Shown: positions 1 through 7,436, numbered from the stretch's first letter. The stretch: DNA of 18,937 nucleotides from VMCP01 sp964645755 (GCA_964645755.1 CAZYBT010000048.1:1-18937), one strand, 5' to 3'. Notes: generated from the sequence alone by a model not told the origin. Translations and numbers: made by a program.

Positions 1-312
1 CCGTTTGTCGAAGAAACCTTTCCATTCGACGAGAGCACGATTGTTTGGAAGGTTGCTGGTAAAATGTTTTGCATTGGCGACATAAATAGCTTTGAATCAA
101 TTAGTTTGAAATGCAATCCTGAAAAAGCAATTGAATTAAGAGAGTCGTATGAACAAATTACTCCGGGGTTTCATTTAAACAAATCTTTGTGGAACACGGT
201 CATTCTTGATGGATTACAAATAGATTTTGTATTTTCGCTCATTGATCACTCATACGAAGAAGTGGTACAGAAATTGCCTAAAAAAACAAGAAACGAAATT
301 TTGAATTTATGA
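1..312 (+). CDS. MmcQ/YjbR-family protein (5' end missing)
   Basis: The reading frame is open from base 1, so the gene begins before the window; about 103 C-terminal residues are visible. They resemble the MmcQ/YjbR (DUF419) family, small proteins of about 115-120 residues with a CyaY-like fold and no firmly established biochemical role. Supporting pieces are VWKVAGKMFC near the left edge, the strand with SLKCNPEKAIELRE, then ITPGFHLNKSLWNTVILDG and a final helix with DHSYEEVVQKLPKK. The order (Lys-Met-Phe strand, cysteine-containing strand, PGFHLNK-W turn, C-terminal helix) is the family's usual one. Its TGA stop overlaps the ATG of the next gene (ATGA), so the two are probably co-transcribed and translationally coupled. 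Whether that pairing has functional meaning cannot be told from the sequence. Confidence 0.85.
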   Translation, partial: PFVEETFPFDESTIVWKVAGKMFCIGDINSFESISLKCNPEKAIELRESYEQITPGFHLNKSLWNTVILDGLQIDFVFSLIDHSYEEVVQKLPKKTRNEILNL

Positions 313-1421
313 AAAAATACTTTGCTATTATCGCAGCGTTTGCAATCTTCACGGTGGCATCTGCACAAAAAGGCAAGACACCAAAGGCGTCGGGCGCAAA
401 CAAACCTAAAAAAGAACAGAAATCAACTATGACAAATCAAAATACTCAAACTTTGCCTGCAGCCTATGCGGCAATGCCGGATGGCATGTATGCTGAGATG
501 AAAACAAACAAAGGCGTTATTGTAATTAAATTACATTTCGATCAAACACCTTTAACAGTTTGCAACTTTGTAGGATTGGCAGAAGGAAAAATTAAAAACA
601 ACGCAAAAGATGCCGGTGTGCCATATTACAACGGTTTGAAATTTCACCGCGTAATTGCTGATTTCATGATTCAGGGCGGAGATCCACAAGGAAATGGAAC
701 TGGTGGTCCTGGATATCAATTCGCAGATGAGTTTGTTTCTACATTAAAACATGACGGTCCTGGAGTGTTGTCGATGGCTAATGCTGGTCCAGGTACAAAC
801 GGATCACAGTTCTTTATCACTCACGGTGCAACCCCTTGGTTAGACGGAATGCATACCGTTTTTGGAAAAGTTGTGACTGGACAAGAAGTTGTAAATGCAA
901 TCAAACAAGAAGACATCATTGAAACATTAACTATTTACAGAAAAGGCGATGCCGCAAATGCGTTTAAAGCCGACGATGAAGCTATGAAAAATTTAATCAA
1001 TGCAATGAAAGCTAAATTAGCTGACGCTGAAAAAGAAGCAGTTATGAAATTCGAAAACTGGATTACTTCTACTTATCCAACTGCTAAAAAAACAAACTCT
1101 GGATTGTGGTACGTAGTTGAAAGACAAGGTGATGGAGCTCAAGCTGTGGCTGGAAAAACCGTTTCTGTACATTATAGTGGTAAATTAATGGACGGTCGTG
1201 AGTTCGACAATTCATATTCAAGAAACGAACCAATTGAATTTAAATTGGGCGTTGGACAAGTCATTCCTGGTTGGGATGAAGGAATTGCATTGATGAAAGT
1301 TGGTGCAAAATACAAATTGATCATTCCTTCCGAATTGGGATATGGAAAAAGAGGTGCAGGTGGGGTAATTCCTCCAAATGCAACCCTTATTTTTGATACT
1401 GAATTGGTTGCAGTCAAGTAA
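309..1421 (+). CDS. Exported dual-family peptidyl-prolyl isomerase (cyclophilin-FKBP fusion)
   Basis: A 370-residue protein that should catalyse cis-trans isomerisation of prolyl bonds, assisting folding of proteins outside the cytoplasm. Residues 1-20 are a signal peptide ending ASAQ with no lipobox cysteine, followed by a Lys/Pro-rich linker (20-50). Residues about 60-210 are a cyclophilin domain: the FHRV-FMIQGGDP stretch carries the expected Arg114, Phe119 and Gln122, followed by a NGSQFFI segment and PWLDGMHTVFGKV with Trp177. A helical linker (about 215-260) leads to an FKBP domain (about 263-370) with VHYSGKL, GREFDNS, VIPGWDEG, the GYG tyrosine and a FDTEL ending. Both active sites look intact, so both activities are predicted. 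The start overlaps the preceding gene's stop; an intrinsic terminator follows the stop. Known dual-family immunophilins have the same cyclophilin-first order in some bacteria. Location (periplasm versus secreted) is inferred. Confidence 0.93.
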   Translation: MKKYFAIIAAFAIFTVASAQKGKTPKASGANKPKKEQKSTMTNQNTQTLPAAYAAMPDGMYAEMKTNKGVIVIKLHFDQTPLTVCNFVGLAEGKIKNNAKDAGVPYYNGLKFHRVIADFMIQGGDPQGNGTGGPGYQFADEFVSTLKHDGPGVLSMANAGPGTNGSQFFITHGATPWLDGMHTVFGKVVTGQEVVNAIKQEDIIETLTIYRKGDAANAFKADDEAMKNLINAMKAKLADAEKEAVMKFENWITSTYPTAKKTNSGLWYVVERQGDGAQAVAGKTVSVHYSGKLMDGREFDNSYSRNEPIEFKLGVGQVIPGWDEGIALMKVGAKYKLIIPSELGYGKRGAGGVIPPNATLIFDTELVAVK

Positions 1422-1443
1422 TTTACTCTAACATCATACATTC

Positions 1444-1472
1444 AAAGAGGCCATAAACATGGCCTCTTTTTT
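1444..1472 (+). terminator. Intrinsic terminator after the isomerase gene
   Basis: A perfect 11-bp inverted repeat, AAAGAGGCCAT and ATGGCCTCTTT, with a 4-base AAAC loop, runs directly into a T-rich stretch. It lies 23 bases after the isomerase stop and closes the MmcQ-isomerase operon. It is the clearest intrinsic terminator in the window. Confidence 0.92.
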
Positions 1473-1552
1473 ATTTATTTAAAAATGTGACAAATATCAT
1501 TTTTATAGAAAATTGTTTCCGCCATTTTTGCTCCAACATAAATTCTATAAAC

Positions 1553-1747
1553 ATGATTAAAAATATGGGAAATTTCGACCGAATTTTACGCGTTGCTGTT
1601 AGTTTGGTGTTTGCAATGATGGTTTTCAACAATGCTGTTTCAGGATTCCAATATTACTTATTGGCAACTCTAGGAGTTGTTTTTACAATCACTTCAATTG
1701 TGGGCACTTGTCCTTTGTATATTCCTTTTAAAATAAACACCAAATAA
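1553..1747 (+). CDS. DUF2892 (YgaP-type) small inner-membrane protein
   Basis: A 64-residue protein with two predicted membrane helices (roughly residues 12-29 and 32-50) and a short tail with GTCPLYIPF. The start MIKNMGNFDRILR and the Cys-Pro-Leu-Tyr ending are typical of DUF2892, the membrane module that follows the rhodanese domain in YgaP and often occurs alone in Bacteroidota. Function is unknown; in other genomes the domain often sits near rhodaneses or sulfur/redox genes. The open frame extends upstream to an ATG at 1487, but family members start close to the NMGxxDR motif, so the ATG at 1553 is preferred; 1565 is also possible. It stands alone after a terminator, with a weak -7-like box (CATTTTTG, 1523-1530) upstream. 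Confidence 0.85.
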   Translation: MIKNMGNFDRILRVAVSLVFAMMVFNNAVSGFQYYLLATLGVVFTITSIVGTCPLYIPFKINTK

Positions 1748-1775
1748 GTCATAGTAAACATTGAATTTTCTACCT

Positions 1776-1783
1776 TATTTTTG
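1776..1783 (+). promoter_or_regulatory. Candidate -7 box for the methyltransferase gene
   Basis: TATTTTTG matches the Bacteroidota -7 consensus TAnnTTTG in all six defined positions and ends 8 bases before the ATG at 1792. Transcription from it would give a leader of only a few bases. No convincing -33 TTTG is seen at the right spacing, so this rests on the -7 box alone. Confidence 0.35.
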
Positions 1784-1791
1784 AAAAATCA

Positions 1792-2550
1792 ATGGCTAGT
1801 CTTTATGATATCGTTCCAGATTTTTTCTTTCGAGGGAAAAAATATCAATGCAATATCTGTGGGTTCAATGCCAATATTTGGTTACCAAGAGGTCACAACT
1901 ATCCTATTATAAAGGAATTGGAAATTATTGGCGCGGGAAAGCGGTGGGTAGATTGCAAAAAATGTGGATCGTCTGATAGAGATAGACTTGTTTTCGAATT
2001 TTTGAAATACCAACACCAAAAATCATCTCTTGAAAATTCACATTTTTTGCATGTTGCACCAGAAAAAGCCTTAAATAAAAAAATTAAAGATTTTTTCAAT
2101 TGTTGTTCGACAAAAATTGATTTCAAGGCATCTGGATATCGTTATTCCTATTCCAAAGATGTGGAGATAGGTGATATTCAACAGTTAAATTTCCCAAACG
2201 AGAGTTTTGATTTTGTGATTTGCAACCATGTTTTAGAGCATGTAGACAACGACGATCAAGCCATCAAAGAAATCTACAGGGTTCTAAAACCAGGTGGTTT
2301 TGCAATTTTACAAGTTCCCATTTCAAATAAAATTAGCCGAACAATTGTTGCAAAGAAAGATTGGAATAAAAATCATAAAATGAAATTTCTTGGGCAAAAG
2401 GATCATTTAAGATTATATGGGTCCGACTTCAAAGACCTTCTTGAATCAAAAGGATTTAACTGTGAATTTTGGAATCAAATAAATCCCCCAAATAATTTGA
2501 AATTTCGTTTAAATTCAAATGAGTTTGTGATTTTCGCAATCAAAAATTAA
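1792..2550 (+). CDS. Class I SAM-dependent methyltransferase with N-terminal zinc-binding segment
   Basis: A 252-residue cytoplasmic protein. Residues 20-23 (CNIC) and 55-58 (CKKC) form two Cys-x2-Cys knuckles, followed by GSSDRDR, which matches the CGS-xERHR motif of a family of methyltransferases with a zinc ribbon in front. The catalytic part resembles Methyltransf_11: the acidic end of strand 4 is in NFPNESFDFVICNHVLEHV (136-151), followed by the IYRVLKPGGFAILQVP motif (161-176). The usual GxGxG of motif I is replaced by a LHVAPEK stretch (86-92), a substitution I associate with this subfamily, so activity is not excluded. Substrate is unknown; relatives often lie in polysaccharide or glycan clusters, but no such genes are adjacent here. 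Its neighbours are a DUF2892 gene and an unrelated surface-protein operon, so it is probably transcribed alone. Confidence 0.85.
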   Translation: MASLYDIVPDFFFRGKKYQCNICGFNANIWLPRGHNYPIIKELEIIGAGKRWVDCKKCGSSDRDRLVFEFLKYQHQKSSLENSHFLHVAPEKALNKKIKDFFNCCSTKIDFKASGYRYSYSKDVEIGDIQQLNFPNESFDFVICNHVLEHVDNDDQAIKEIYRVLKPGGFAILQVPISNKISRTIVAKKDWNKNHKMKFLGQKDHLRLYGSDFKDLLESKGFNCEFWNQINPPNNLKFRLNSNEFVIFAIKN

Positions 2551-2571
2551 TTTTTTTATAACAAATTTAAT

Positions 2572-2579
2572 TATATTTA
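2572..2579 (+). promoter_or_regulatory. Weak candidate -7 box for the fibre/PKD operon
   Basis: TATATTTA differs from TAnnTTTG only in the last base and lies 27 bases before the ATG at 2607, in the 56-base gap after the methyltransferase gene. The surrounding sequence is so AT-rich that chance matches are expected. Confidence 0.25.
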
Positions 2580-2606
2580 CCGCAAAATATTAGGATTGTA
2601 TCACTT

Positions 2607-4406
2607 ATGGTAAAACAACTACAAATACTTACAATATTACTTTTCTTAACATTCAACATTCAAGTAAATGCTCAAAACGTTGGTATCAACGAAACAGGTA
2701 CTGCTCCAAGCGGCTCTGCTATGTTGGATGTGAATTCATCGAATAAAGGAATGTTGATTCCTAGGCTTTCGAGAGCTCAAAAATTCTTAATTCCCTCTCC
2801 TGCAAATGGTTTAATGATTTATCAAACCGACGATACTATTGGATTTTGGTACTATGAACAAAACAAATGGGTTCCTGTAATGAGATCATTGACTTTCGGA
2901 GCCGGATTAACGGGTGGATTTGTGCAGGGCAAAGGCAGCATTGATATTAAAAAATCGGGAATTACAACGGGTACTTACGGAAATGTGAATGAGTTTCCAA
3001 TTGTGAGTATCAACGATTATGGTCAAGTAACACTTGTTGCACTTCAAAAATTGAAGGATAATGATACATTGAATGAAATTCAGTCTTTAAAACTTTCCAA
3101 TGATTCATTGTATCTATCTAAAGGTGGCGGAGTTGTTCATTTTAAAAGTCAATGGAGAACCACTGGAAATTCTGGGTTAAATGCGAACAATAATTTTATT
3201 GGAACTACAGATAACGTTGCGCTCAGATTCAGAGTGAACAATAACTGGTATGGTGAATTAAATCCATCGAACGACAATCTCTCATTGGGTTATAGAGCAA
3301 ATTATTCATCTTCTGGTTATTCAAATATTGCTTTGGGAAAAGATGCATTGAGCAGCAATGCCGGTGGATACTACAATACCGCGGTAGGTTGGCAATCCAT
3401 GTACGACAACAATTCTGGATCATACAATGCCGCTATTGGGGCAAGTGCTTTATACAATAATACAACCGGAACTTATAACGTAGGTATTGGATTTGAACCT
3501 CTTAGAAGCAATACTTCAGGTTCTTACAACGTGGGAATTGGGTTTAGAAGTTTATACACCAACACAAATGGAACTTACAATACAGGTTTGGGTATTTATA
3601 CCCTTCTGTATAATGTTGGAGGTTCATTTAATACGGCTGCTGGTTATTATGCACTTGGAGCAAATACTTACGGTCAATACAATACCGGTTTAGGATCATA
3701 TTGCATGAGTGCAAATTCGCAAGGATATGGCAACGCGTTTGTTGGTTATGCATCTGGTTATTATAATACAACGGGTTATTACAACTGTGGATTGGGTTAC
3801 TATACGGGTTATTTAAATTATACCGGTTACTACAATTCATCTGTTGGTTACATGGCTGGACCAAATGCTGCTGGATACAGCAATACTGTTTCGCTTGGAA
3901 ATGGAGCAAGCACTACAGCGAGCAACACGGTACGAGTAGGAAATGCTTCCATGACAAGCATAGGAGGCATTGTTGGTTGGACGACTTTAAGCGATGCTCG
4001 TTTTAAAAAGAACATTCAATCAGATGTTCAAGGCTTGGATTTCATTTTGAAATTGAAACCGGTTACTTACAATGTAGACATCCACAAAATGTATGATTTT
4101 GTTGGGTACAACGACACAAACAAATGGGAAGGTAAATATGATGGTGAAAAAACGAGAACATCAGGTTTCTTAGCGCAGGATGTTGAAATGGCGGCCAAAG
4201 AGGCTGGATATTCTTTCAGTGGCGTTGATGTCCCTAAAAACGAAAAAGACTATTATGGTTTGCGTTATGGCGACTTTGTAGTACCAATTGTAAAAGCCAT
4301 TCAAGAGCAACAAGTTCAAATTGATGATTTAAAGAAGCAAAATCAAGAATTGATTGAAATGAACAAAAAGTTGATCGAAAAACTTGAAAAACTCACTACA
4401 AAATAA
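2607..4406 (+). CDS. Exported fibre protein with 17-residue repeats and C-terminal S74 chaperone domain
   Basis: A 599-residue exported protein of the tail-fibre-domain type common in Bacteroidota. Residues 1-22 are a signal peptide ending VNAQ. Residues about 35-95 contain the usual lead-in (MLDVNSSNKGMLIPRLS, then ANGLMIYQTDD and FWYYEQNKWVPV). Residues 240-425 are eleven near-perfect repeats of NxAxG...G-Tyr-Tyr/Ser, ten of them exactly 17 residues, expected to form an intertwined trimeric shaft. From 461, SDARFKKNI starts a Peptidase_S74 intramolecular chaperone; Ser462 and Lys467 have the five-residue spacing of the known autocleavage dyad, so release of the chaperone after trimerisation is likely. 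A coiled coil (about 565-597) ends the protein. No T9SS C-terminal domain is seen. The PKD gene follows 15 bases later. Adhesion or surface layering is a plausible role, but the ligand is unknown. Confidence 0.9.
   Translation: MVKQLQILTILLFLTFNIQVNAQNVGINETGTAPSGSAMLDVNSSNKGMLIPRLSRAQKFLIPSPANGLMIYQTDDTIGFWYYEQNKWVPVMRSLTFGAGLTGGFVQGKGSIDIKKSGITTGTYGNVNEFPIVSINDYGQVTLVALQKLKDNDTLNEIQSLKLSNDSLYLSKGGGVVHFKSQWRTTGNSGLNANNNFIGTTDNVALRFRVNNNWYGELNPSNDNLSLGYRANYSSSGYSNIALGKDALSSNAGGYYNTAVGWQSMYDNNSGSYNAAIGASALYNNTTGTYNVGIGFEPLRSNTSGSYNVGIGFRSLYTNTNGTYNTGLGIYTLLYNVGGSFNTAAGYYALGANTYGQYNTGLGSYCMSANSQGYGNAFVGYASGYYNTTGYYNCGLGYYTGYLNYTGYYNSSVGYMAGPNAAGYSNTVSLGNGASTTASNTVRVGNASMTSIGGIVGWTTLSDARFKKNIQSDVQGLDFILKLKPVTYNVDIHKMYDFVGYNDTNKWEGKYDGEKTRTSGFLAQDVEMAAKEAGYSFSGVDVPKNEKDYYGLRYGDFVVPIVKAIQEQQVQIDDLKKQNQELIEMNKKLIEKLEKLTTK
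3324..3881 (+). repeat. 51-bp (17-residue) coding repeats in the fibre shaft
   Basis: The conserved Asn that opens each unit falls at residues 240, 257, 274, 291, 308, 325, 342, 359, 376, 393 and 410, an exact 17-residue spacing; the last unit (3834-3881) has 16. The unit pattern is N-T/V-A/G-x-G, then about seven variable residues, then N-T-x-G-x-Tyr. DNA copies have diverged although the protein pattern is rigid, which indicates selection on the protein structure and an old array, not a recent expansion. Tyrosine is enriched towards the C-terminal units. Confidence 0.9.
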
Positions 4407-4421
4407 AACCGCTTTATTTTG

Positions 4422-6728
4422 ATGAAAAATCGCATTCACTTTGCAATTTTATTGACAATTTTATTCGTTAAGAATACAATTTTTGCGCAAGGATTTATCC
4501 ATGCAGGTGCAAGTATTGTGATGACTGATGGCGCATACATTGTAATTGACGGTAGCAATGGAAATTACGAGGCCACTGGAAATGCATCTGTAACAATGCA
4601 AACCAACAGTCGAATCAAGGTAGCCGGAAATTGGACCAATAAAGGGATTACCTCAATATTTACAAGCAATGAAGGCAAAATTGAGCTAACAGGGGGTAAT
4701 CAAACTATTGGGGGAAGTAAAATGACTCATTTTCCAGATTTAGCGCTTGTTGGTGTAGGTACAAAAAATCTTTTGCAATCTGTATTAGTTGGAGGTGGGC
4801 ACAACGGGGGTGGCAATGGAATATTAAGGTTAAATTCAAATCTTTTACAATTAAATGCCAATACCTTAATCATTAACAATCGGAATCCCAATGCAATATT
4901 ATACACTGGATCAGGAGGTATATTGTCGGAAAATTCGCCTGGATTTGGTTATGGAAGGGTTCAATGGAACGTGAGAGACGGCGGAACCGGTCCCGTATTC
5001 ACCATTCCTTTTGTAAATAACACATTGCAAAGATTAAGCTTTACTGCTACTTGCAACACTTTGGGAATCCAAAATAAAGATTCTGCTTTTATTGCCGTTG
5101 CTACTTATCACACTGCAGATGTTCCTGTTCCAAATAACAGGCCAATGCCAACCGGCGTTTACAATACCGATAACGAATGTGATGGAGAAAATTCAGAGAG
5201 ATTGATAGACCGTTTTTGGATTGTTGAACACAACGGATATGCAAAAACACCTGATATTACAATGACATTTGGGTATGCTAATTTAGATATTGTAACAGCA
5301 AACAATACCATTACTGAGGGAAATTTGGGTGCCATCAATTATAATGCAGGTGTAAATAAATGGATGTACCCTGTAAAAGGAACGGTGAATACTACAACAA
5401 ACGAAGTTACCTACAGAGCTGGATACAATTTTGGGGGAATATGGACATTAAGCGATACAACTCCAAGACCGAAAGCGGCTTTTACTCACATGGGGAATTG
5501 TGAATTTGACAGTATTAAATTCACAGATAATTCAGGAGTTTTAGCTGACAAAGTGGTACAATGGCAATGGAATTTTGGAAATGGAAAACTAAGTGGAGCT
5601 AAAAATCCATTCACCACTTATTCGCCAAGTGGTCTTTTCAACGTGCGTTTGGTGATTCGATCTATGAGTGGGTGCCAAGATACGGCAAATAAAAACATAC
5701 AAATATTGGCTGCTCCAAGGGCTAATTTCACACATATTGATACCTGCGAAAATGCCATTGTAAATTTTGAATCATTCAGCTTTCCTGGCAGTGGTATGTT
5801 GAAAAGTGAATCATGGATTTATGGTGATGGTACGCCCAATGGGTCTGGTAAAAAATCTTCCCATTATTATGGCGCGGTAGGTATTCCAACAGTTCATCTC
5901 ATTGTTTATAACTCTAATGGTTGTAAAGATACCGCGTCAAAAGATATTTTTATTGCGCCCAAGCCCTATGCTTACATGAGTTTCAATAACGATTGTCAGT
6001 ACTCTCCTATTCAATTCACAAATGGCTCTACTGCCGGTGGTGGAAATATTTCGAAATATGTTTGGGATTTTGGTAACAATAGAAAGTCATTTAATAAGGA
6101 TGAAACAATTGCATACGACAATTACGGTAATTTCAATGTAAAAATGATTGTTTACAACTCTTTTGGATGTTCAGATACTGCCAATCAAGCCATCACAATT
6201 TATCCGAGAGCTGTGGCAAATTTTGATTATTCACCAACCGAATTACATGCAACTGATCCTGTATCTTTTAACAATTTATCGCAACTTGACGACAATTGGT
6301 ATTGGGATTTTGGAGATGGATTTTTTAACACAAATGAATTTACGACGCACGCATATGATTTGTATGGTAAATATACCGTAACGCTTATTGCTTCCACTTC
6401 TTTCAATTGCGCCGATACCATTAGTAAAGAAATATATGTAAAATCTTCACCGTTGTACTGGTTTCCAAATGTATTTACTCCAGGATCAACTCTTGGTGTA
6501 AATGATCATTTTGGTTTAAATACTCCCAATGTAATCAGTAAATACAACTTGATTATTTATAATTTGTGGGGACAAATATTATTTGAAACAAACGATATCA
6601 ATCAACGTTGGGATGGTACCTACAACAACGAACTATGTCCTATTGGCACTTATGTTTACAGGGCTGATTTTTTGAGTCCTGAAGGAGAACTTCAAGTGTA
6701 CAAAGGAGATGTTGCAATCATTCGCTAA
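4422..6728 (+). CDS. PKD-repeat surface protein with T9SS type B (gliding-motility-associated) C-terminal domain
   Basis: A 768-residue protein with an N-terminal signal peptide (about 1-23, ending IFAQ). The N-terminal third (about 25-345) is beta-rich and Gly/Asn-rich without a recognised domain. Four PKD-like modules follow, each of about 80 residues (roughly 350-428, 433-511, 514-593, 596-673), recognised by WxWNFGNG, WIYGDG, YVWDFGNN and WYWDFGDG with the closing GxFNVRLVI, VGIPTVHLIV, GNFNVKMIV and GKYTVTLIA strands. The last 90 residues (WFPNVFTPG-NDHF, YNLIIYNLWGQ, RWDGTYNN, PIGTYVYRADF, YKGDVAIIR) are the CHU_C / type B T9SS sorting domain, so export across the outer membrane is expected. 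Paired cysteines in the modules (for example SGCQDTA, NGCKDTA) may form disulfides. The open frame also has a TTG at 4419; the ATG at 4422 is preferred. Partner and ligand are unknown; it is probably co-expressed with the fibre protein. Confidence 0.92.
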   Translation: MKNRIHFAILLTILFVKNTIFAQGFIHAGASIVMTDGAYIVIDGSNGNYEATGNASVTMQTNSRIKVAGNWTNKGITSIFTSNEGKIELTGGNQTIGGSKMTHFPDLALVGVGTKNLLQSVLVGGGHNGGGNGILRLNSNLLQLNANTLIINNRNPNAILYTGSGGILSENSPGFGYGRVQWNVRDGGTGPVFTIPFVNNTLQRLSFTATCNTLGIQNKDSAFIAVATYHTADVPVPNNRPMPTGVYNTDNECDGENSERLIDRFWIVEHNGYAKTPDITMTFGYANLDIVTANNTITEGNLGAINYNAGVNKWMYPVKGTVNTTTNEVTYRAGYNFGGIWTLSDTTPRPKAAFTHMGNCEFDSIKFTDNSGVLADKVVQWQWNFGNGKLSGAKNPFTTYSPSGLFNVRLVIRSMSGCQDTANKNIQILAAPRANFTHIDTCENAIVNFESFSFPGSGMLKSESWIYGDGTPNGSGKKSSHYYGAVGIPTVHLIVYNSNGCKDTASKDIFIAPKPYAYMSFNNDCQYSPIQFTNGSTAGGGNISKYVWDFGNNRKSFNKDETIAYDNYGNFNVKMIVYNSFGCSDTANQAITIYPRAVANFDYSPTELHATDPVSFNNLSQLDDNWYWDFGDGFFNTNEFTTHAYDLYGKYTVTLIASTSFNCADTISKEIYVKSSPLYWFPNVFTPGSTLGVNDHFGLNTPNVISKYNLIIYNLWGQILFETNDINQRWDGTYNNELCPIGTYVYRADFLSPEGELQVYKGDVAIIR

Positions 6729-7363
6729 GACAACATTTCAATATGGTTTCGATGTAACTTCACCAAACCGCGCTGCTCCATTTTCTTGAGAAGTCGGGAA
6801 ATCACTTCCCTCGATGAATTTAAATCGTTTGCAATTGTTTGATGATTGATGTGGATGTCTGTACATCCACAATTTTCAGTTTGCTTGAGTAAATAAAATT
6901 CCAGGCGCTCATCCATCCCTCTAAACGCAACATTGTCGATTACTGTAAGTGCTTCTTCAAACCTCGTTCTGTAGGTATGGATTACAAATTCAGACCATGT
7001 TCTATAATCTCTAATCCATTCATTGACTTTCACCATTGGAACAAACAGTAAAGTTGAATCTTCGGTGGCAATTGCTGCCACCTGGCTTTTTTCCTGATGC
7101 TTTAAACAGGTAAGCGACATTGCGCAAGCCTCTCCGGGTTCAATATAATACAGAAAGAAATCGCCTCCATCTTCGCCTTCACGGTATACTTTTATAGATC
7201 CTGAAAGGATTAACATTGCAGACGATAAATGTTGCCCAGTACGCATGACAACTTCTCCAGATTTTACCTGCTTAATTGTTCCGTGATCGGCAATTTGTTC
7301 GAGAAGTTTTGGTTCAATTTCAGAGAAATTATACTTTAATAATTCGAATGGAGATTGCTGCAT
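6725..7363 (-). CDS. Crp/Fnr-family transcriptional regulator
   Basis: A 212-residue regulator. Residues about 25-115 form a cupin-like effector domain (SGEVVMRTGQ, LILSGSIKVY, FLYYIEPGEACAM), and about 150-211 a Crp-type winged helix with TIANDLNSSREVISRLLKKME as turn and recognition helix. The arginine and small residues that bind cAMP phosphate are absent: the corresponding loop reads EPGEACAMSLTCLKHQE, with Cys80 and Cys86. No N-terminal Fnr-type iron-sulfur cysteine cluster is present. A non-nucleotide signal, possibly redox, is therefore likely (inference). The gene diverges from the cvfB-like gene with an 83-base shared upstream region that holds an inverted repeat. Its TAG stop overlaps the TAA stop of the PKD gene on the other strand by four bases. 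Targets cannot be read from the sequence. Confidence 0.9.
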   Translation of the reverse strand: MQQSPFELLKYNFSEIEPKLLEQIADHGTIKQVKSGEVVMRTGQHLSSAMLILSGSIKVYREGEDGGDFFLYYIEPGEACAMSLTCLKHQEKSQVAAIATEDSTLLFVPMVKVNEWIRDYRTWSEFVIHTYRTRFEEALTVIDNVAFRGMDERLEFYLLKQTENCGCTDIHINHQTIANDLNSSREVISRLLKKMEQRGLVKLHRNHIEMLS

Positions 7364-7368
7364 GAACG

Positions 7369-7376
7369 CAAATATC
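7369..7376 (-). promoter_or_regulatory. Candidate -7 box for the Crp/Fnr gene
   Basis: On the minus strand this reads GATATTTG, one mismatch from TAnnTTTG, ending 5 bases before the ATG at 7363. On that strand a TTTTG at 7399-7403 lies 22 bases upstream, within the tolerated spacing for a -33 element. The left arm of the inverted repeat overlaps it. Confidence 0.3.
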
Positions 7377-7411
7377 GTTAAAACATGAAGATATTACCCA
7401 AAATAACGATA
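7373..7411. promoter_or_regulatory. Inverted repeat in the crp/cvfB divergent promoter region
   Basis: TATCGTTA at 7373-7380 and its exact complement TAACGATA at 7404-7411 are separated by 23 bases, so the arms are 31 bases apart centre to centre, about three helical turns. The left arm overlaps the candidate -7 box of the regulator gene. This could be a pair of binding sites for a dimer or for two dimers, possibly autoregulatory, but the spacing is wider than a classical Crp/Fnr operator and an 8-bp match in an AT-rich region may be chance. Confidence 0.3.
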
Positions 7412-7428
7412 ATCTACTCAAAATATCC

Positions 7429-7436
7429 GATTTTTG
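7429..7436 (+). promoter_or_regulatory. Candidate -7 box for the cvfB-like gene
   Basis: GATTTTTG, one mismatch from TAnnTTTG, ends 10 bases before the ATG at 7447. No clear -33 element is seen upstream. Confidence 0.27.

Noticed and set aside
3229..3909. Three open frames in other frames across the fibre repeats (3229-3423 and 3628-3909 minus, 3487-3693 plus)
   Set aside because: They are by-products of the regular codon pattern of the 17-residue repeats; no family resemblance.
6790..6812. GGGAA/TTCCC hairpin beyond the PKD gene stop, inside the Crp/Fnr gene
   Set aside because: A 5-bp stem without a T run on either strand; not enough to call a terminator.
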